Source: Martelella lutilitoris
GTDB taxonomy: Bacteria; Pseudomonadota; Alphaproteobacteria; Rhizobiales; Rhizobiaceae
Length of the DNA stretch: 64,000 nucleotides
Direction of reading: 5' to 3'
Assembly: GCF_016598595.1 (NCBI RefSeq)
Contig: NZ_CP066786.1
Span: forward strand, 2,813,501 to 2,877,500
The notes beneath the pieces are model-generated. The model made no database searches, had not been told where the DNA came from, and saw only the letters and a list, made by a program, of their open reading frames with translations. Below, piece after piece: positions 1-6,454 of this stretch. The translations under genes were made by a program, and so were the position numbers. How positions within the stretch are numbered: the stretch's first letter is position 1; each line of letters opens with the position of its first letter.

Positions 1-2
1 TG

Positions 3-326
3 ACTGGGAAGTACGGCGTTCAAGCGGCGCATGTCAGCTTCATCAACCATGATTTCGCACACCATGGCAGGGCGAAGACGAGAAAGGCAAGCGATATATT
101 CGCCCTGCCCCTTTGCCCTGAAGAGCATGACAGGCAGCACCGACACCCGGAAGGCGAGCAAGGGTATTGGCGAGAAGTCGGCATTAATCCCCACCTTTTG
201 GCGCTCAAGATATGGGCAGAATGGAGCCAATGGAAAGACGACCCTGAAGAAGCGATTGAGTTTGCCACGAGGCATTGTGTTGTTGCAAGGGCGCAAAATT
301 CGACTGGTCAAAGGGCCGGTATGTGA
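3..326 (+). CDS. 5'-truncated HNH/Ref-like (DUF968-type) nuclease fragment
   Basis: An open frame runs from the window edge to a TGA at 324-326, giving about 107 residues with no start in view. It reads HVSFINHDFAHHGRAK near its beginning, then LPLCPEEHDRQHRHPEGE and GYWREVGINP, and ends in a short basic tail. A histidine, then a C-P-x-x-H-x-x-x-H cluster, then a tryptophan-rich W-R-E-x-G-I-x-P stretch is the C-terminal pattern of phage RecA-dependent (Ref/DUF968-like) HNH nucleases. The protein is probably a phage recombination nuclease. The call rests on motif resemblance only. The overlapping frame that starts at 31 is a less protein-like shadow. Confidence 0.55.
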   Translation, partial: TGKYGVQAAHVSFINHDFAHHGRAKTRKASDIFALPLCPEEHDRQHRHPEGEQGYWREVGINPHLLALKIWAEWSQWKDDPEEAIEFATRHCVVARAQNSTGQRAGM

Positions 327-341
327 TGGAAAGGGATTGAG

Positions 342-485
342 ATGATCGAAGACGACCTCAAATTCGTTGGAGTTGGGCTTAGCTGGCACTGGGGTTGGGG
401 ATGGTATGGCGCTGGGAAGGGGTTCGAATACTGCTTCTGCGTCGGTCCAGTTCAATTTCTTTACGTCGTTGATAGAGGATATTGA
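342..485 (+). CDS. Small phage-type protein, 47 aa, function unknown
   Basis: The frame starts at ATG 342 after a purine-rich AAGGGATTGAG and stops with TGA at 483-485, three bases before the next ATG. The product is short, begins acidic (MIEDDLKF) and has an aromatic and glycine-rich middle (SWHWGWGWYGAGKGF) followed by a hydrophobic YCFCVGPVQFLYVV stretch. The spacing to its neighbours fits an operon of small phage genes. No family is recognised. It may be a short membrane-associated or accessory phage peptide. Confidence 0.4.
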   Translation: MIEDDLKFVGVGLSWHWGWGWYGAGKGFEYCFCVGPVQFLYVVDRGY

Positions 486-488
486 TCA

Positions 489-1025
489 ATGACCTACACA
501 CCTGAAGACATGCGCAAAGCAGCAACGGCATTCGATGAATGCGACCTTTCCGCCATGCTACGGGCCGGAGCCGATGCGATGGAGCGGGAGAAGCAGGCCC
601 GCAATCAGGCGCTGGAGGAAGCGGCACAGACGGCAGACAAGCGCGCCACTGAATGCCACGAATGCGTTATTCAGGCGCAACGGGCAGAACTCGAACGCCT
701 GCGCGCCGAGCTTGCCGCATTGAAGCAGCAGGAGCCGGTGGCCTACGTCACACGGAATGGCGTCCAAGCAATGAGGAAGGACAGGGTCGATGCTTACCTC
801 ACCGACTTCTGCCATTACCAAGACGAGAAGTATCCAGTCCCCCTCTACGCCGCCCCTGTCCCTGCCGTGGATGCGTCAGCGCTGATCGAGGCCCTGAAGC
901 AGATCGCAAATGGTGATGGCGTCTACGGCGCTCAGGCGCACGAGTACAAGCAGATTGCCCGCGCCGCCCTCGCCTCTCACGCCAGCAACCCTGTGGAACA
1001 GGAAACGGGGGAAGGTGCGCCATGA
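489..1025 (+). CDS. Hypothetical phage protein with coiled-coil region, 178 aa
   Basis: The protein has three parts. An N-terminal acidic part (MTYTPEDMRKAATAF) leads into a heptad-rich charged helix at about residues 32-78 that looks like a coiled coil and carries one CHEC cysteine pair. A middle segment reads QEPVAYVTRNGVQAM, and this 'PVAYV' start is common in uncharacterised phage and prophage proteins. A C-terminal helical part follows. It overlaps the next gene by ATGA, so translation is probably coupled. I do not recognise a function, but the composition looks like real coding sequence. Confidence 0.65.
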   Translation: MTYTPEDMRKAATAFDECDLSAMLRAGADAMEREKQARNQALEEAAQTADKRATECHECVIQAQRAELERLRAELAALKQQEPVAYVTRNGVQAMRKDRVDAYLTDFCHYQDEKYPVPLYAAPVPAVDASALIEALKQIANGDGVYGAQAHEYKQIARAALASHASNPVEQETGEGAP

Positions 1026-1264
1026 TCGCTACCGCCGACCTCTACGCTGCGTTCCTAGAGCACACAAAAGGCGCGTCTTGCTTCACGCGGCGAATGGCAA
1101 TCGACATGGCGGATTTCTTCGATACGTCGCCTCGTTTCATTGTTCAGCGTCTCGAAAGCCTCTGGATAATCAAAGAGGGGTCGTGGGATTGGTTCACCGT
1201 CAATGGCGGGATCACAAAGGCACATATCCATGAAGCGCGGTCAGATCGCCAACGGACCACATGA
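1022..1264 (+). CDS. Small hypothetical phage protein, possible winged-helix, 80 aa
   Basis: The start overlaps the previous stop (ATGA) and the stop overlaps the next ATG in the same way, which marks translational coupling in a phage-style operon. The pattern TRRMAIDMADFFDTSPRF, then VQRLESLWIIKEGSWDWF, resembles a small winged-helix fold in which the second helix is followed by a beta hairpin, but this is only a shape argument. No catalytic motif is visible. A role as a small DNA-binding accessory protein is possible. Confidence 0.55.
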   Translation: MIATADLYAAFLEHTKGASCFTRRMAIDMADFFDTSPRFIVQRLESLWIIKEGSWDWFTVNGGITKAHIHEARSDRQRTT

Positions 1265-1476
1265 CCAACACCCGCGAGAGCGGAGCGGAAACGACCTGGA
1301 GGAATGAACGGATGATCTTTGGAAGAAAATGCCCGCATTGCGGCGGTAAACTTCAATCGACTGGCTACAGCGCACCATACCCAGCATATCGGTGTCCGTC
1401 ATGCGTGACCCGAAATGCGCAGAAGGAGCATATCAATAAGCTTGAGAAACGGGTTGCTGATCTGGAGAGGAAATGA
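1261..1476 (+). CDS. Small zinc-ribbon protein of the element
   Basis: The protein has 71 residues from ATG 1261, or 54 from the ATG at 1312, which has the better ribosome site (GGAGGA eight bases upstream). Two cysteine pairs, CPHC and CPSC, are spaced as in a zinc ribbon, and a short charged helix (INKLEKRVADLERK) closes the protein. This is a common build for phage Com-like or other small zinc-finger proteins. The ATGA overlap with the preceding gene favours the earlier start. The role is unknown. Confidence 0.6.
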   Translation: MTNTRESGAETTWRNERMIFGRKCPHCGGKLQSTGYSAPYPAYRCPSCVTRNAQKEHINKLEKRVADLERK

Positions 1477-1513
1477 AACCCTACCGCGCCAATGAGCGCA
1501 GAGAGGAAAGCCG

Positions 1514-1789
1514 ATGCCGAGGTCATGGAAATCACAGATAGCCGATGAGGTGCGGGCATGTTCAAGGATGAAGCCGAGGGATGCGATGAAGATTGAGAGC
1601 ACAGGATTCAGAGAATGCAAGCGTGTTGTTGATGACGAAGGAAATGTCATCGGTCTTGCCATCCAGTACGGGGACAGGGCATGGGCACCGCATGACGCTG
1701 ACGATAGGCGGCTTGCGATACCGAAATTCAAGACGCCGACGCAGGTTGCGAAGTTCTTCGAGGAAAGGCGAAATGATCAGCATCATTGA
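1514..1789 (+). CDS. Hypothetical phage protein, 91 aa
   Basis: The frame starts at 1514 after GAGGAAAGCC. Later in-frame ATGs at 1568 and 1586 are also possible starts. The C-terminal part looks like a folded small domain, with a beta hairpin around CKRVVDDEGNVIGLAIQYGD, then an aromatic W and a helix ending in KFFEERRN. It overlaps the next gene by 17 bases. No family is recognised. The short stretch 1477-1513 before it has only tiny frames that I do not trust. Confidence 0.5.
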   Translation: MPRSWKSQIADEVRACSRMKPRDAMKIESTGFRECKRVVDDEGNVIGLAIQYGDRAWAPHDADDRRLAIPKFKTPTQVAKFFEERRNDQHH

Positions 1790-1973
1790 TTTTGTCGCAC
1801 GCGCGATAGACAAAGCACGGAACGACCACGGGATACCCATAAACGATAAGACCTACATTCCGAAAAACCTTTACAAGCTGGGAAAGCGAGCTGGCTTCGA
1901 CATGAGCGGATACGCAGTCCAGAAGCTGACGCCGACGCACAAAGAGGAAAGCAGAAATGAGCGGAATGATTGA
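1773..1973 (+). CDS. Hypothetical phage protein, 66 aa
   Basis: The start at 1773 is chosen because GAGGAAAGGC lies just upstream. The product begins MISIIDFVARAIDKARN, the same kind of opening as the next gene (MSGMIERVARAIAGGYW). The two are probably related small proteins of the 'VARAI' type, which are frequent in rhizobial prophages. It overlaps its neighbours on both sides. The function is unknown. Confidence 0.5.
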   Translation: MISIIDFVARAIDKARNDHGIPINDKTYIPKNLYKLGKRAGFDMSGYAVQKLTPTHKEESRNERND

Positions 1974-2247
1974 GCGCGTGGCGCGTGCGATAGCTGGCGG
2001 ATATTGGGCCGATCCTCCATACAACAGACTGCATACCGACAAAAAGAACGACAGGTATCGCTATCTCGCGAGGATTGCCATTGAGGCAATGCGGGAACCG
2101 ACTCCGGCCATGATTGTCGCTGGATCACTCGCCAAACACTCGGGCGCTTGTGATGATCAATATGCGTTCGTTGGAAACGTCAATGCAGAAGTGTGCTGGC
2201 CTGCCATGATCACCGCAGCCCTACAGGAAGGCAAGGATGATGTTTGA
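1957..2247 (+). CDS. Hypothetical phage protein of the 'VARAI' type, 96 aa
   Basis: The gene starts at 1957 after GAGGAAAGCAG. It opens with IERVARAIAGGYW and continues with a helix (RYLARIAIEAMREPTPAM) and a cysteine-containing middle (HSGACDDQ...EVCWPAM). The sequence AIEAMREPTPAMI is a pattern I have seen in many small phage proteins of alphaproteobacteria, but no function is established that I know of. It overlaps the following gene by 11 bases. Confidence 0.6.
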   Translation: MSGMIERVARAIAGGYWADPPYNRLHTDKKNDRYRYLARIAIEAMREPTPAMIVAGSLAKHSGACDDQYAFVGNVNAEVCWPAMITAALQEGKDDV

Positions 2248-2470
2248 CCCACTCACAGACAGAGAGATATTGCTCATCTTCATTGCAGCAATGAGCTTCA
2301 CGCTTTCCGTGGTCAACTCCTTTTTTTTGGAGAAGTACAGAAAGTTTCTCGACATCGTTCTCGAACACAATGGCGCGCTGATCAATGCCGTATATGGGGA
2401 CGAGCAAGGACCCGATGATCTTGATCGTCTGGAACGTGAGATTCAGGAAGGCAAGGAGGAAGGGGAATGA
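2237..2470 (+). CDS. Small single-pass membrane protein of the element, 77 aa
   Basis: It starts at ATG 2237 (or the adjacent ATG 2240), with AAGGCAAGG upstream. Residues about 11-31 (ILLIFIAAMSFTLSVVNSFF) form one hydrophobic helix. The rest is charged and ends in an acidic coiled-coil-like helix rich in E and K. A holin/spanin-like or superinfection protein would fit the build, but nothing in the sequence proves either. It overlaps the next gene by ATGA. Confidence 0.55.
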   Translation: MMFDPLTDREILLIFIAAMSFTLSVVNSFFLEKYRKFLDIVLEHNGALINAVYGDEQGPDDLDRLEREIQEGKEEGE

Positions 2471-2805
2471 GCATCTTTGAGATGATGATTTGGAACAGAA
2501 TAGAGCGCTCGCTTGCTTCCGGTCTAGACGGGGCAATAAATGAGGCTCTTGAGAATAAGATTCACGAACTCGCCCCCAGCGTTCTTTCCAAGCGCCCGAA
2601 TGACCACCTTACCGAAGGCGGATGGAATCTCGCCCTCATTGTCGCCATGCAAGAGCTTTGGCCTGATACGCCTAAGTCTGATGCTATAGCTATGCTGCAG
2701 GACTATGTTGGCGCGGAGTATGGCGATGAAGGCCACGAATGGACCTTCAGCGCGGCTCGCGATCTGGCGCGTGAATATGTTTCAGAGTTTGGGGAGGTTG
2801 CATAA
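2467..2805 (+). CDS. Hypothetical phage protein, 112 aa
   Basis: The gene is coupled to the previous one by ATGA. The product looks soluble and largely helical, with aromatic and acidic residues spread through the chain (LWPDTPKSDAIAMLQDYV, GDEGHEWTFSAARDLAREYV). No catalytic motif or known family is apparent. Three bases separate its stop from the next ATG, consistent with one polycistronic message running into the integrase. Confidence 0.55.
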   Translation: MSIFEMMIWNRIERSLASGLDGAINEALENKIHELAPSVLSKRPNDHLTEGGWNLALIVAMQELWPDTPKSDAIAMLQDYVGAEYGDEGHEWTFSAARDLAREYVSEFGEVA

Positions 2806-2808
2806 ACC

Positions 2809-3027
2809 ATGCCGAACGTCTCGTTTGTCCAAGCAGATATTGAGCGCTTGATCCGTGCGGCCAAAAGGGCCGGCGCGGTGATCAAGTTCGACGTGCGCAC
2901 ATTCGAGGCAACGATTATCCCCGATATCCACCGGGCCGGAGGGGTTGACCCGGACACGATTTCTACCGGCAATCCATTGTTGGGCAATCTCGCCCCCGAT
3001 GGAAAGGAAAATTGGGATGAGGACTGA
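2809..3027 (+). CDS. Small phage protein preceding the integrase, 72 aa
   Basis: The start MPNVSFVQADIERLIRAAKRAGAV and the following strand (IKFDVRTFEATIIP) match a type of small protein often found directly upstream of integrases in alphaproteobacterial prophages, as I remember it: an N-terminal helix that opens 'F-x-Q-A-D', then a beta hairpin. Its function is not known to me. Its last 11 bases overlap the integrase start, which suggests the two are translated together and that it could act as an excisionase-like partner. That role is inference. Confidence 0.6.
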   Translation: MPNVSFVQADIERLIRAAKRAGAVIKFDVRTFEATIIPDIHRAGGVDPDTISTGNPLLGNLAPDGKENWDED

Positions 3028-4171
3028 CCGTCCCGGATACCAGGGCCGAAAGAGAAAAGATGGCTCTGTTGTCCACTACTGGAACCCGCAACGCGCGGTA
3101 AAGGGCGCTCCCAAGGCGCTTTCGATTGTCCGTCTCGATGACGGGCTGTCAGATGAAGAGATATCGACAGAGTGCCAAAAGCGCACTGCCGAGCTTCGCA
3201 ACGAAATGCAGGACGCAGGCAGACCGCCCCGATATGACGGGACAATCAAGTCCCTGATCGCCTGCTATCTCGCGGATCCGACAAGCTCGATCCACAGCGT
3301 CAAATACTCGACCCGCAAGCGCGATTACGAGCCCAGCCTCCGCGTTCTGGAAAAGAACATTGGCGACCGGTCTATTTCGTCGCTCCGCGCATCCGACTTC
3401 CGCCGATGGTTCGAGAAATGGCGCTCAAAAGGCCACAGACGCGCGTCTGGCGCAGTGAAGCTCTTGCGGGTCATTCTATCCTATGGAGCCGGAGAAAGGC
3501 TTGCTGGATGCGCTCAGGCCCGAGAAATCCTGTCGGTGATGCGTTTCGAGCAACCCAAGGCCCGCAACGTGGCCATGACCTATGACCAGTGCCTTGCGAT
3601 CATCCGGGCAAGCGCCGAGGTGGGTGCGTCATCAATCGGCTTTGTCGAGGCGCTGAAATTCGAAACGGGATTGCGCCGCATCGATGTGATTGGCGAATGG
3701 ATACCGGGAGACGATGGTCAGCCTTTCCGCTGGCGCGGATTGACCGCTGGCGATATCTCGAAAGACCTGATCTTGACCGTGGAAACCAGTAAGACGCATG
3801 TCGGCGTTGTCCGGGACTTGACCGTCCTGCCGCTCGTTGTCGAGGCGCTTAAAGCTTACGAGCTTCCAAAAATCGGCCCGGTCGTGATCAACGAGGAAAC
3901 TGGAAAGCCGTATTACGACAACCGATACACCAAGCGATTCGCCAAGGTTCGTGAGAAAGCCGGAGTGCCGGAAAACGTCTGGTCGATGGATTCGCGCGCC
4001 GGAGCCGTCACGGAAACGGTTGCCGCAACTGGATCAATCGAGCGGGCGCGTGATCTTGCTACACACACCACGGCCAAGATGACCGAAAGGTATTCAAGGG
4101 GGAATGGTTTGGAAGAAGCCCGTCAGATCGCGGAAGCGCGGGCAAAACTGCGCAAGGGAAACGCAGTGTAA
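3017..4171 (+). CDS. int: Tyrosine recombinase (phage-type integrase)
   Basis: This 384-residue protein should carry out site-specific insertion and excision of the element. The start at 3017 is the first ATG after the overlap with the upstream gene; the open frame runs further up but lacks a good start. The N-terminal half holds a core-binding domain (roughly residues 75-170, with TIKSLIACYLADP and STRKRDYEPSL). The catalytic half shows the first arginine in FETGLRRIDV, the lysine in VETSKTHV, the second arginine in SMDSRAGAVTE, and HTTAKMTERYS with the histidine and nucleophile tyrosine. The usual first histidine of the HxxR box is replaced (MDSR), as in several phage integrases. It points at tRNA-Gly, about 40 bases away. 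Confidence 0.92.
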   Translation: MRTDRPGYQGRKRKDGSVVHYWNPQRAVKGAPKALSIVRLDDGLSDEEISTECQKRTAELRNEMQDAGRPPRYDGTIKSLIACYLADPTSSIHSVKYSTRKRDYEPSLRVLEKNIGDRSISSLRASDFRRWFEKWRSKGHRRASGAVKLLRVILSYGAGERLAGCAQAREILSVMRFEQPKARNVAMTYDQCLAIIRASAEVGASSIGFVEALKFETGLRRIDVIGEWIPGDDGQPFRWRGLTAGDISKDLILTVETSKTHVGVVRDLTVLPLVVEALKAYELPKIGPVVINEETGKPYYDNRYTKRFAKVREKAGVPENVWSMDSRAGAVTETVAATGSIERARDLATHTTAKMTERYSRGNGLEEARQIAEARAKLRKGNAV

Positions 4172-4208
4172 CGAGTGTAACGCCGCTCGTATAACTTATT
4201 GAAATCGT

Positions 4209-4282
4209 TGGAGCGGGTAGCGGGAATCGAACCCGCATATTCAGCTTGGAAGGCTGCTGCTCTACCATTGAGCTATACCCGC
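4209..4282 (-). tRNA. tRNA-Gly (anticodon TCC)
   Basis: The minus strand reads GCGGGTATAGCTCAATGGTA at the 5' end, has a TCC anticodon in CCTTCCAAGC, a GGTTCGATTC T-loop and an acceptor arm TACCCGC + T + CCA with the CCA encoded. The 7-base acceptor stem pairs perfectly. Its 3' end faces the integrase, so it is the likely integration target. It lies 18 bases downstream of tRNA-Tyr on the same strand. Confidence 0.97.
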
Positions 4283-4300
4283 GCAAACGTCAGGCGCCGG

Positions 4301-4385
4301 TGGTGGAGGAGGTTGGATTCGAACCAACGTAGACTAAGTCAACGGATTTACAGTCCGTCCGTTTTAACCACTCACGCACTCCTCC
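4301..4385 (-). tRNA. tRNA-Tyr (anticodon GTA)
   Basis: The minus strand starts GGAGGAGTGCGTGAGTGGTT, carries GTA in the anticodon loop (GGACTGTAAATCC), has a long variable arm as expected for a class II bacterial tRNA-Tyr, and ends with CTCCTCC + A + encoded CCA, which pairs with the 5' GGAGGAG. It is the first gene of a two-tRNA transcript with tRNA-Gly. Confidence 0.97.
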
Positions 4386-4464
4386 AGTACCAGCCTGGAC
4401 GGCAGTCATGCCTTGGATCGTTCGCCGCTGCCCGTCGGCCTTGGCGATGTCGATCTGCGCCGCG

Positions 4465-4493
4465 TATATGACCGGCTCGCCCCGCTCTGTCAA
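4465..4493 (-). promoter_or_regulatory. Housekeeping sigma promoter of the tRNA-Tyr/tRNA-Gly unit
   Basis: On the minus strand a perfect TTGACA (4493-4488) is followed by a 17-base spacer and CATATA (4470-4465). Transcription would begin near 4458, about 70 bases before tRNA-Tyr. The perfect -35 box fits a strong tRNA promoter. Confidence 0.7.
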
Positions 4494-4612
4494 CACGGCG
4501 CGGCAGAAAAAAATGACAGAAAAATCACAGCCGCATGCAGGACCGCGCGCTTTCCCCGTTCTTGCGCCGGAATGGCCTAGCCTCCCGCCGCGCCGGGCCT
4601 TATAACGGGCGC

Positions 4613-5494
4613 ATGAGCAAAAAAGATGACCAGAACGGCTCCCCCAGGGACGCCCATTACGCCAAGCTTCGACGCGCCCACCGCGACAACAAGCGTGCGC
4701 GCGGCGATCTGCCCCCTGCCCCGGCCCGACAGGGCAAGCGCGGACCGGCCGGACCGCTGCCCGTCAGCGGCGACGAGGTGCTGCTTTACGGCCTGCACAC
4801 CGTCCGCGCGGCTATCGAGAACCCCGAGCGCAGGCTGATCTCGCTGAAGGTGACGCAGAACGCCCTTGCCCGGCTGACCGACGGGCTGGCGCTGCCGGAG
4901 AGCCTCCCCGTCGACATCGTGCGCCCGCGCGAGATCGACGACATTCTCGGCGAGGACGCCATCCATCAGGGGGTGATGCTGAAGACGCTGGCGCTTCCCG
5001 TGCGCCGTCTCGATGCGCTGAATGACAGCCCGCTGCTGCTCGTGCTCGATCAGGTGACCGATCCGCACAATGTCGGCGCGATCCTGCGTTCGGCGGTTGC
5101 CTTTTCCGCCGGCGCGGTGATCACCACCATGCGCCACAGCCCGGCCGAATCGGGCGTGCTCGCCAAATCGGCCTCCGGCGCGCTGGAGCATATCCCCTAT
5201 ATCCAGATCACCAATCTCGCCAAGGCGCTCGATGAACTGCACGCCATGGGCTTTGCCTCGATCGGGCTTGATTCGGAAGGCCCCGCCCCGCTTGAGGAAA
5301 CGTTTGCCGGCGGCAAGGTCGCGTTGGTCCTCGGCGCGGAAGGCAAGGGGCTTCGCCAGAAGACCCGGGAAACGGTGACGGCGCTCGCCCGCCTCGACAT
5401 GCCGGGCGTCATCAAGTCGCTCAACGTCTCCAACGCCTCGGCGATCGCGCTCTATGCCGCCCGCCAGCATCTGGGAAAGACGTCCAAAGGCTGA
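4613..5494 (+). CDS. rlmB: 23S rRNA 2'-O-methyltransferase RlmB/TrmH (SpoU family)
   Basis: The protein, 293 aa from ATG 4613, transfers a methyl group from SAM to a ribose 2'-OH, by family in 23S rRNA (G2251). A basic, disordered N-terminus of about 55 residues is followed by the substrate-binding domain (VLLYGLHTVRAAIENP). The knotted SPOUT domain shows all three motifs: NVGAILRSA, LVLGAEGKGL and MPGVIKSLNVSNASA. The start is taken at MSKKDD, because the upstream extension reads through the tRNA promoter region. In rhizobia this gene usually sits next to tRNA-Tyr/Gly, as here. The basic N-terminal tail is longer than in E. coli RlmB. Confidence 0.9.
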   Translation: MSKKDDQNGSPRDAHYAKLRRAHRDNKRARGDLPPAPARQGKRGPAGPLPVSGDEVLLYGLHTVRAAIENPERRLISLKVTQNALARLTDGLALPESLPVDIVRPREIDDILGEDAIHQGVMLKTLALPVRRLDALNDSPLLLVLDQVTDPHNVGAILRSAVAFSAGAVITTMRHSPAESGVLAKSASGALEHIPYIQITNLAKALDELHAMGFASIGLDSEGPAPLEETFAGGKVALVLGAEGKGLRQKTRETVTALARLDMPGVIKSLNVSNASAIALYAARQHLGKTSKG

Positions 5495-5605
5495 AAAATA
5501 CGGCCCGAGCGGCAACAAACCGGCCGCAGCAAGCGTTAAGAGCGTCGGGCGGCGCATGCGCGCCGGCCGGCAATCCGGAAGCATGATGGCTTGAAAGGTC
5601 CGACC

Positions 5606-6385
5606 ATGAAAATCGTCTTTACCGATCTCGACGGCACGCTTCTCGACCACGAAACCTATTCGCTGGAGCCGGCGCGGCCCGCGCTCGACGCGCTGAAGGG
5701 CCGCGGCATCCCGATCATCCTCGCCAGCAGCAAGACGGAGGCGGAGATGCGGCCCATCGCCGCGGATATCGGCATCGAAGATCCGATGATTGTGGAAAAC
5801 GGCGCCGGGATCGTCGGGCTGCCGGGCGCGGATGGCGGCGAGACGGATACCTATCAGCGGCTGCGCGCTGCGCTTGAAGCGATGCCGCCCGCGCTCCGGC
5901 AGAAATTCCGGGGTTTTGGCGACTGGAGCGATGAAGAGGTGGCCGAGAAGACCGGCATGCGGCTTGAGGCAGCACGGCTGGCACGCCAGCGGCAATTCTC
6001 AGAGCCGGGGCTCTGGTGCGGCAGCGAGGATGAACGGGAGGAGTTCCGTGCGCTTCTGGCAAAGAGCGGATTTCAGGCCGTTCAGGGCGGCCGGTTCTTC
6101 ACGCTGATACCGGAAACCTCCAAGGCCGATGCGATGCATCGGGTCGCAGAGGCCTACCGGAAGACAATGGGCGAAGACGTCTTTACCATCGCGCTTGGCG
6201 ATGCGCCCAATGATGCCGCCATGCTCGAAGCCGCCGACAGGGGCTTCATCATCGCCAACCCCGCCCATGCGCCGCTTGCCGAAACGCCGCGCGAACGCGA
6301 GGGCCACATCCTCCGCTCGGACAAGGCCGGGCCATCCGGCTGGAATGACATGATATTGCAATTATTGGCACAATATAGTTGGTAG
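5606..6385 (+). CDS. Mannosyl/glucosyl-3-phosphoglycerate phosphatase (HAD)
   Basis: This 259-residue HAD-superfamily phosphatase has the nucleophile motif FTDLDGTLLD at the N-terminus, the motif II region IILASSKTEAEM, and the metal-binding GDAPNDAAMLEAA near residue 200, the layout of the MPGP/YedP group. It should remove phosphate from the sugar-phosphoglycerate made by the next gene and release glucosyl- or mannosylglycerate, a compatible solute. ATG 5606 is preferred over the TTG at 5591. The gap to the synthase is 69 bases on the same strand, so the two probably form one unit. The exact sugar cannot be told from the sequence. Confidence 0.8.
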   Translation: MKIVFTDLDGTLLDHETYSLEPARPALDALKGRGIPIILASSKTEAEMRPIAADIGIEDPMIVENGAGIVGLPGADGGETDTYQRLRAALEAMPPALRQKFRGFGDWSDEEVAEKTGMRLEAARLARQRQFSEPGLWCGSEDEREEFRALLAKSGFQAVQGGRFFTLIPETSKADAMHRVAEAYRKTMGEDVFTIALGDAPNDAAMLEAADRGFIIANPAHAPLAETPREREGHILRSDKAGPSGWNDMILQLLAQYSW

Positions 6386-6454
6386 GTAAGGCCCCTCCCC
6401 TTCGGCCGTCCGCTTCCGGAACCTGCCGCAACAAAAACATCAGGAGCGCCCGCA

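Larger units (their letters stand above)
1..4211. mobile_element. Right end of an integrated phage or genomic island at tRNA-Gly
   Basis: The stretch is visibly less GC-rich than the rest of the window and holds about ten very small genes on the plus strand that overlap by ATGA or sit a few bases apart, a layout typical of phage accessory operons. The last gene is a tyrosine integrase that ends about 40 bases before the 3' end of tRNA-Gly, the usual arrangement when an element has inserted into a tRNA 3' end. The left end lies outside the window, so the second attachment site cannot be seen and the exact boundary is inferred. No structural phage genes are visible, so prophage, remnant and integrative island all remain possible. 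Confidence 0.75.

Noticed and set aside
20..345. Two overlapping frames (20-268 minus, 31-345 plus) at the window start
   Set aside because: The frame from 3 to 326 has the HNH-like CPEEH...H pattern and better composition. The others are shadows.
4290..4496. Minus-strand frame of 68 codons over tRNA-Tyr
   Set aside because: It runs through the tRNA and its promoter. The stretch reading EPVIYAAQIDIAKADG looks protein-like, but it spans the -35/-10 region.
4577..5995. Minus-strand open frame of 472 codons across rlmB and the phosphatase
   Set aside because: It spans two well-supported genes on the opposite strand and shows mirrored GC-rich codon bias only.
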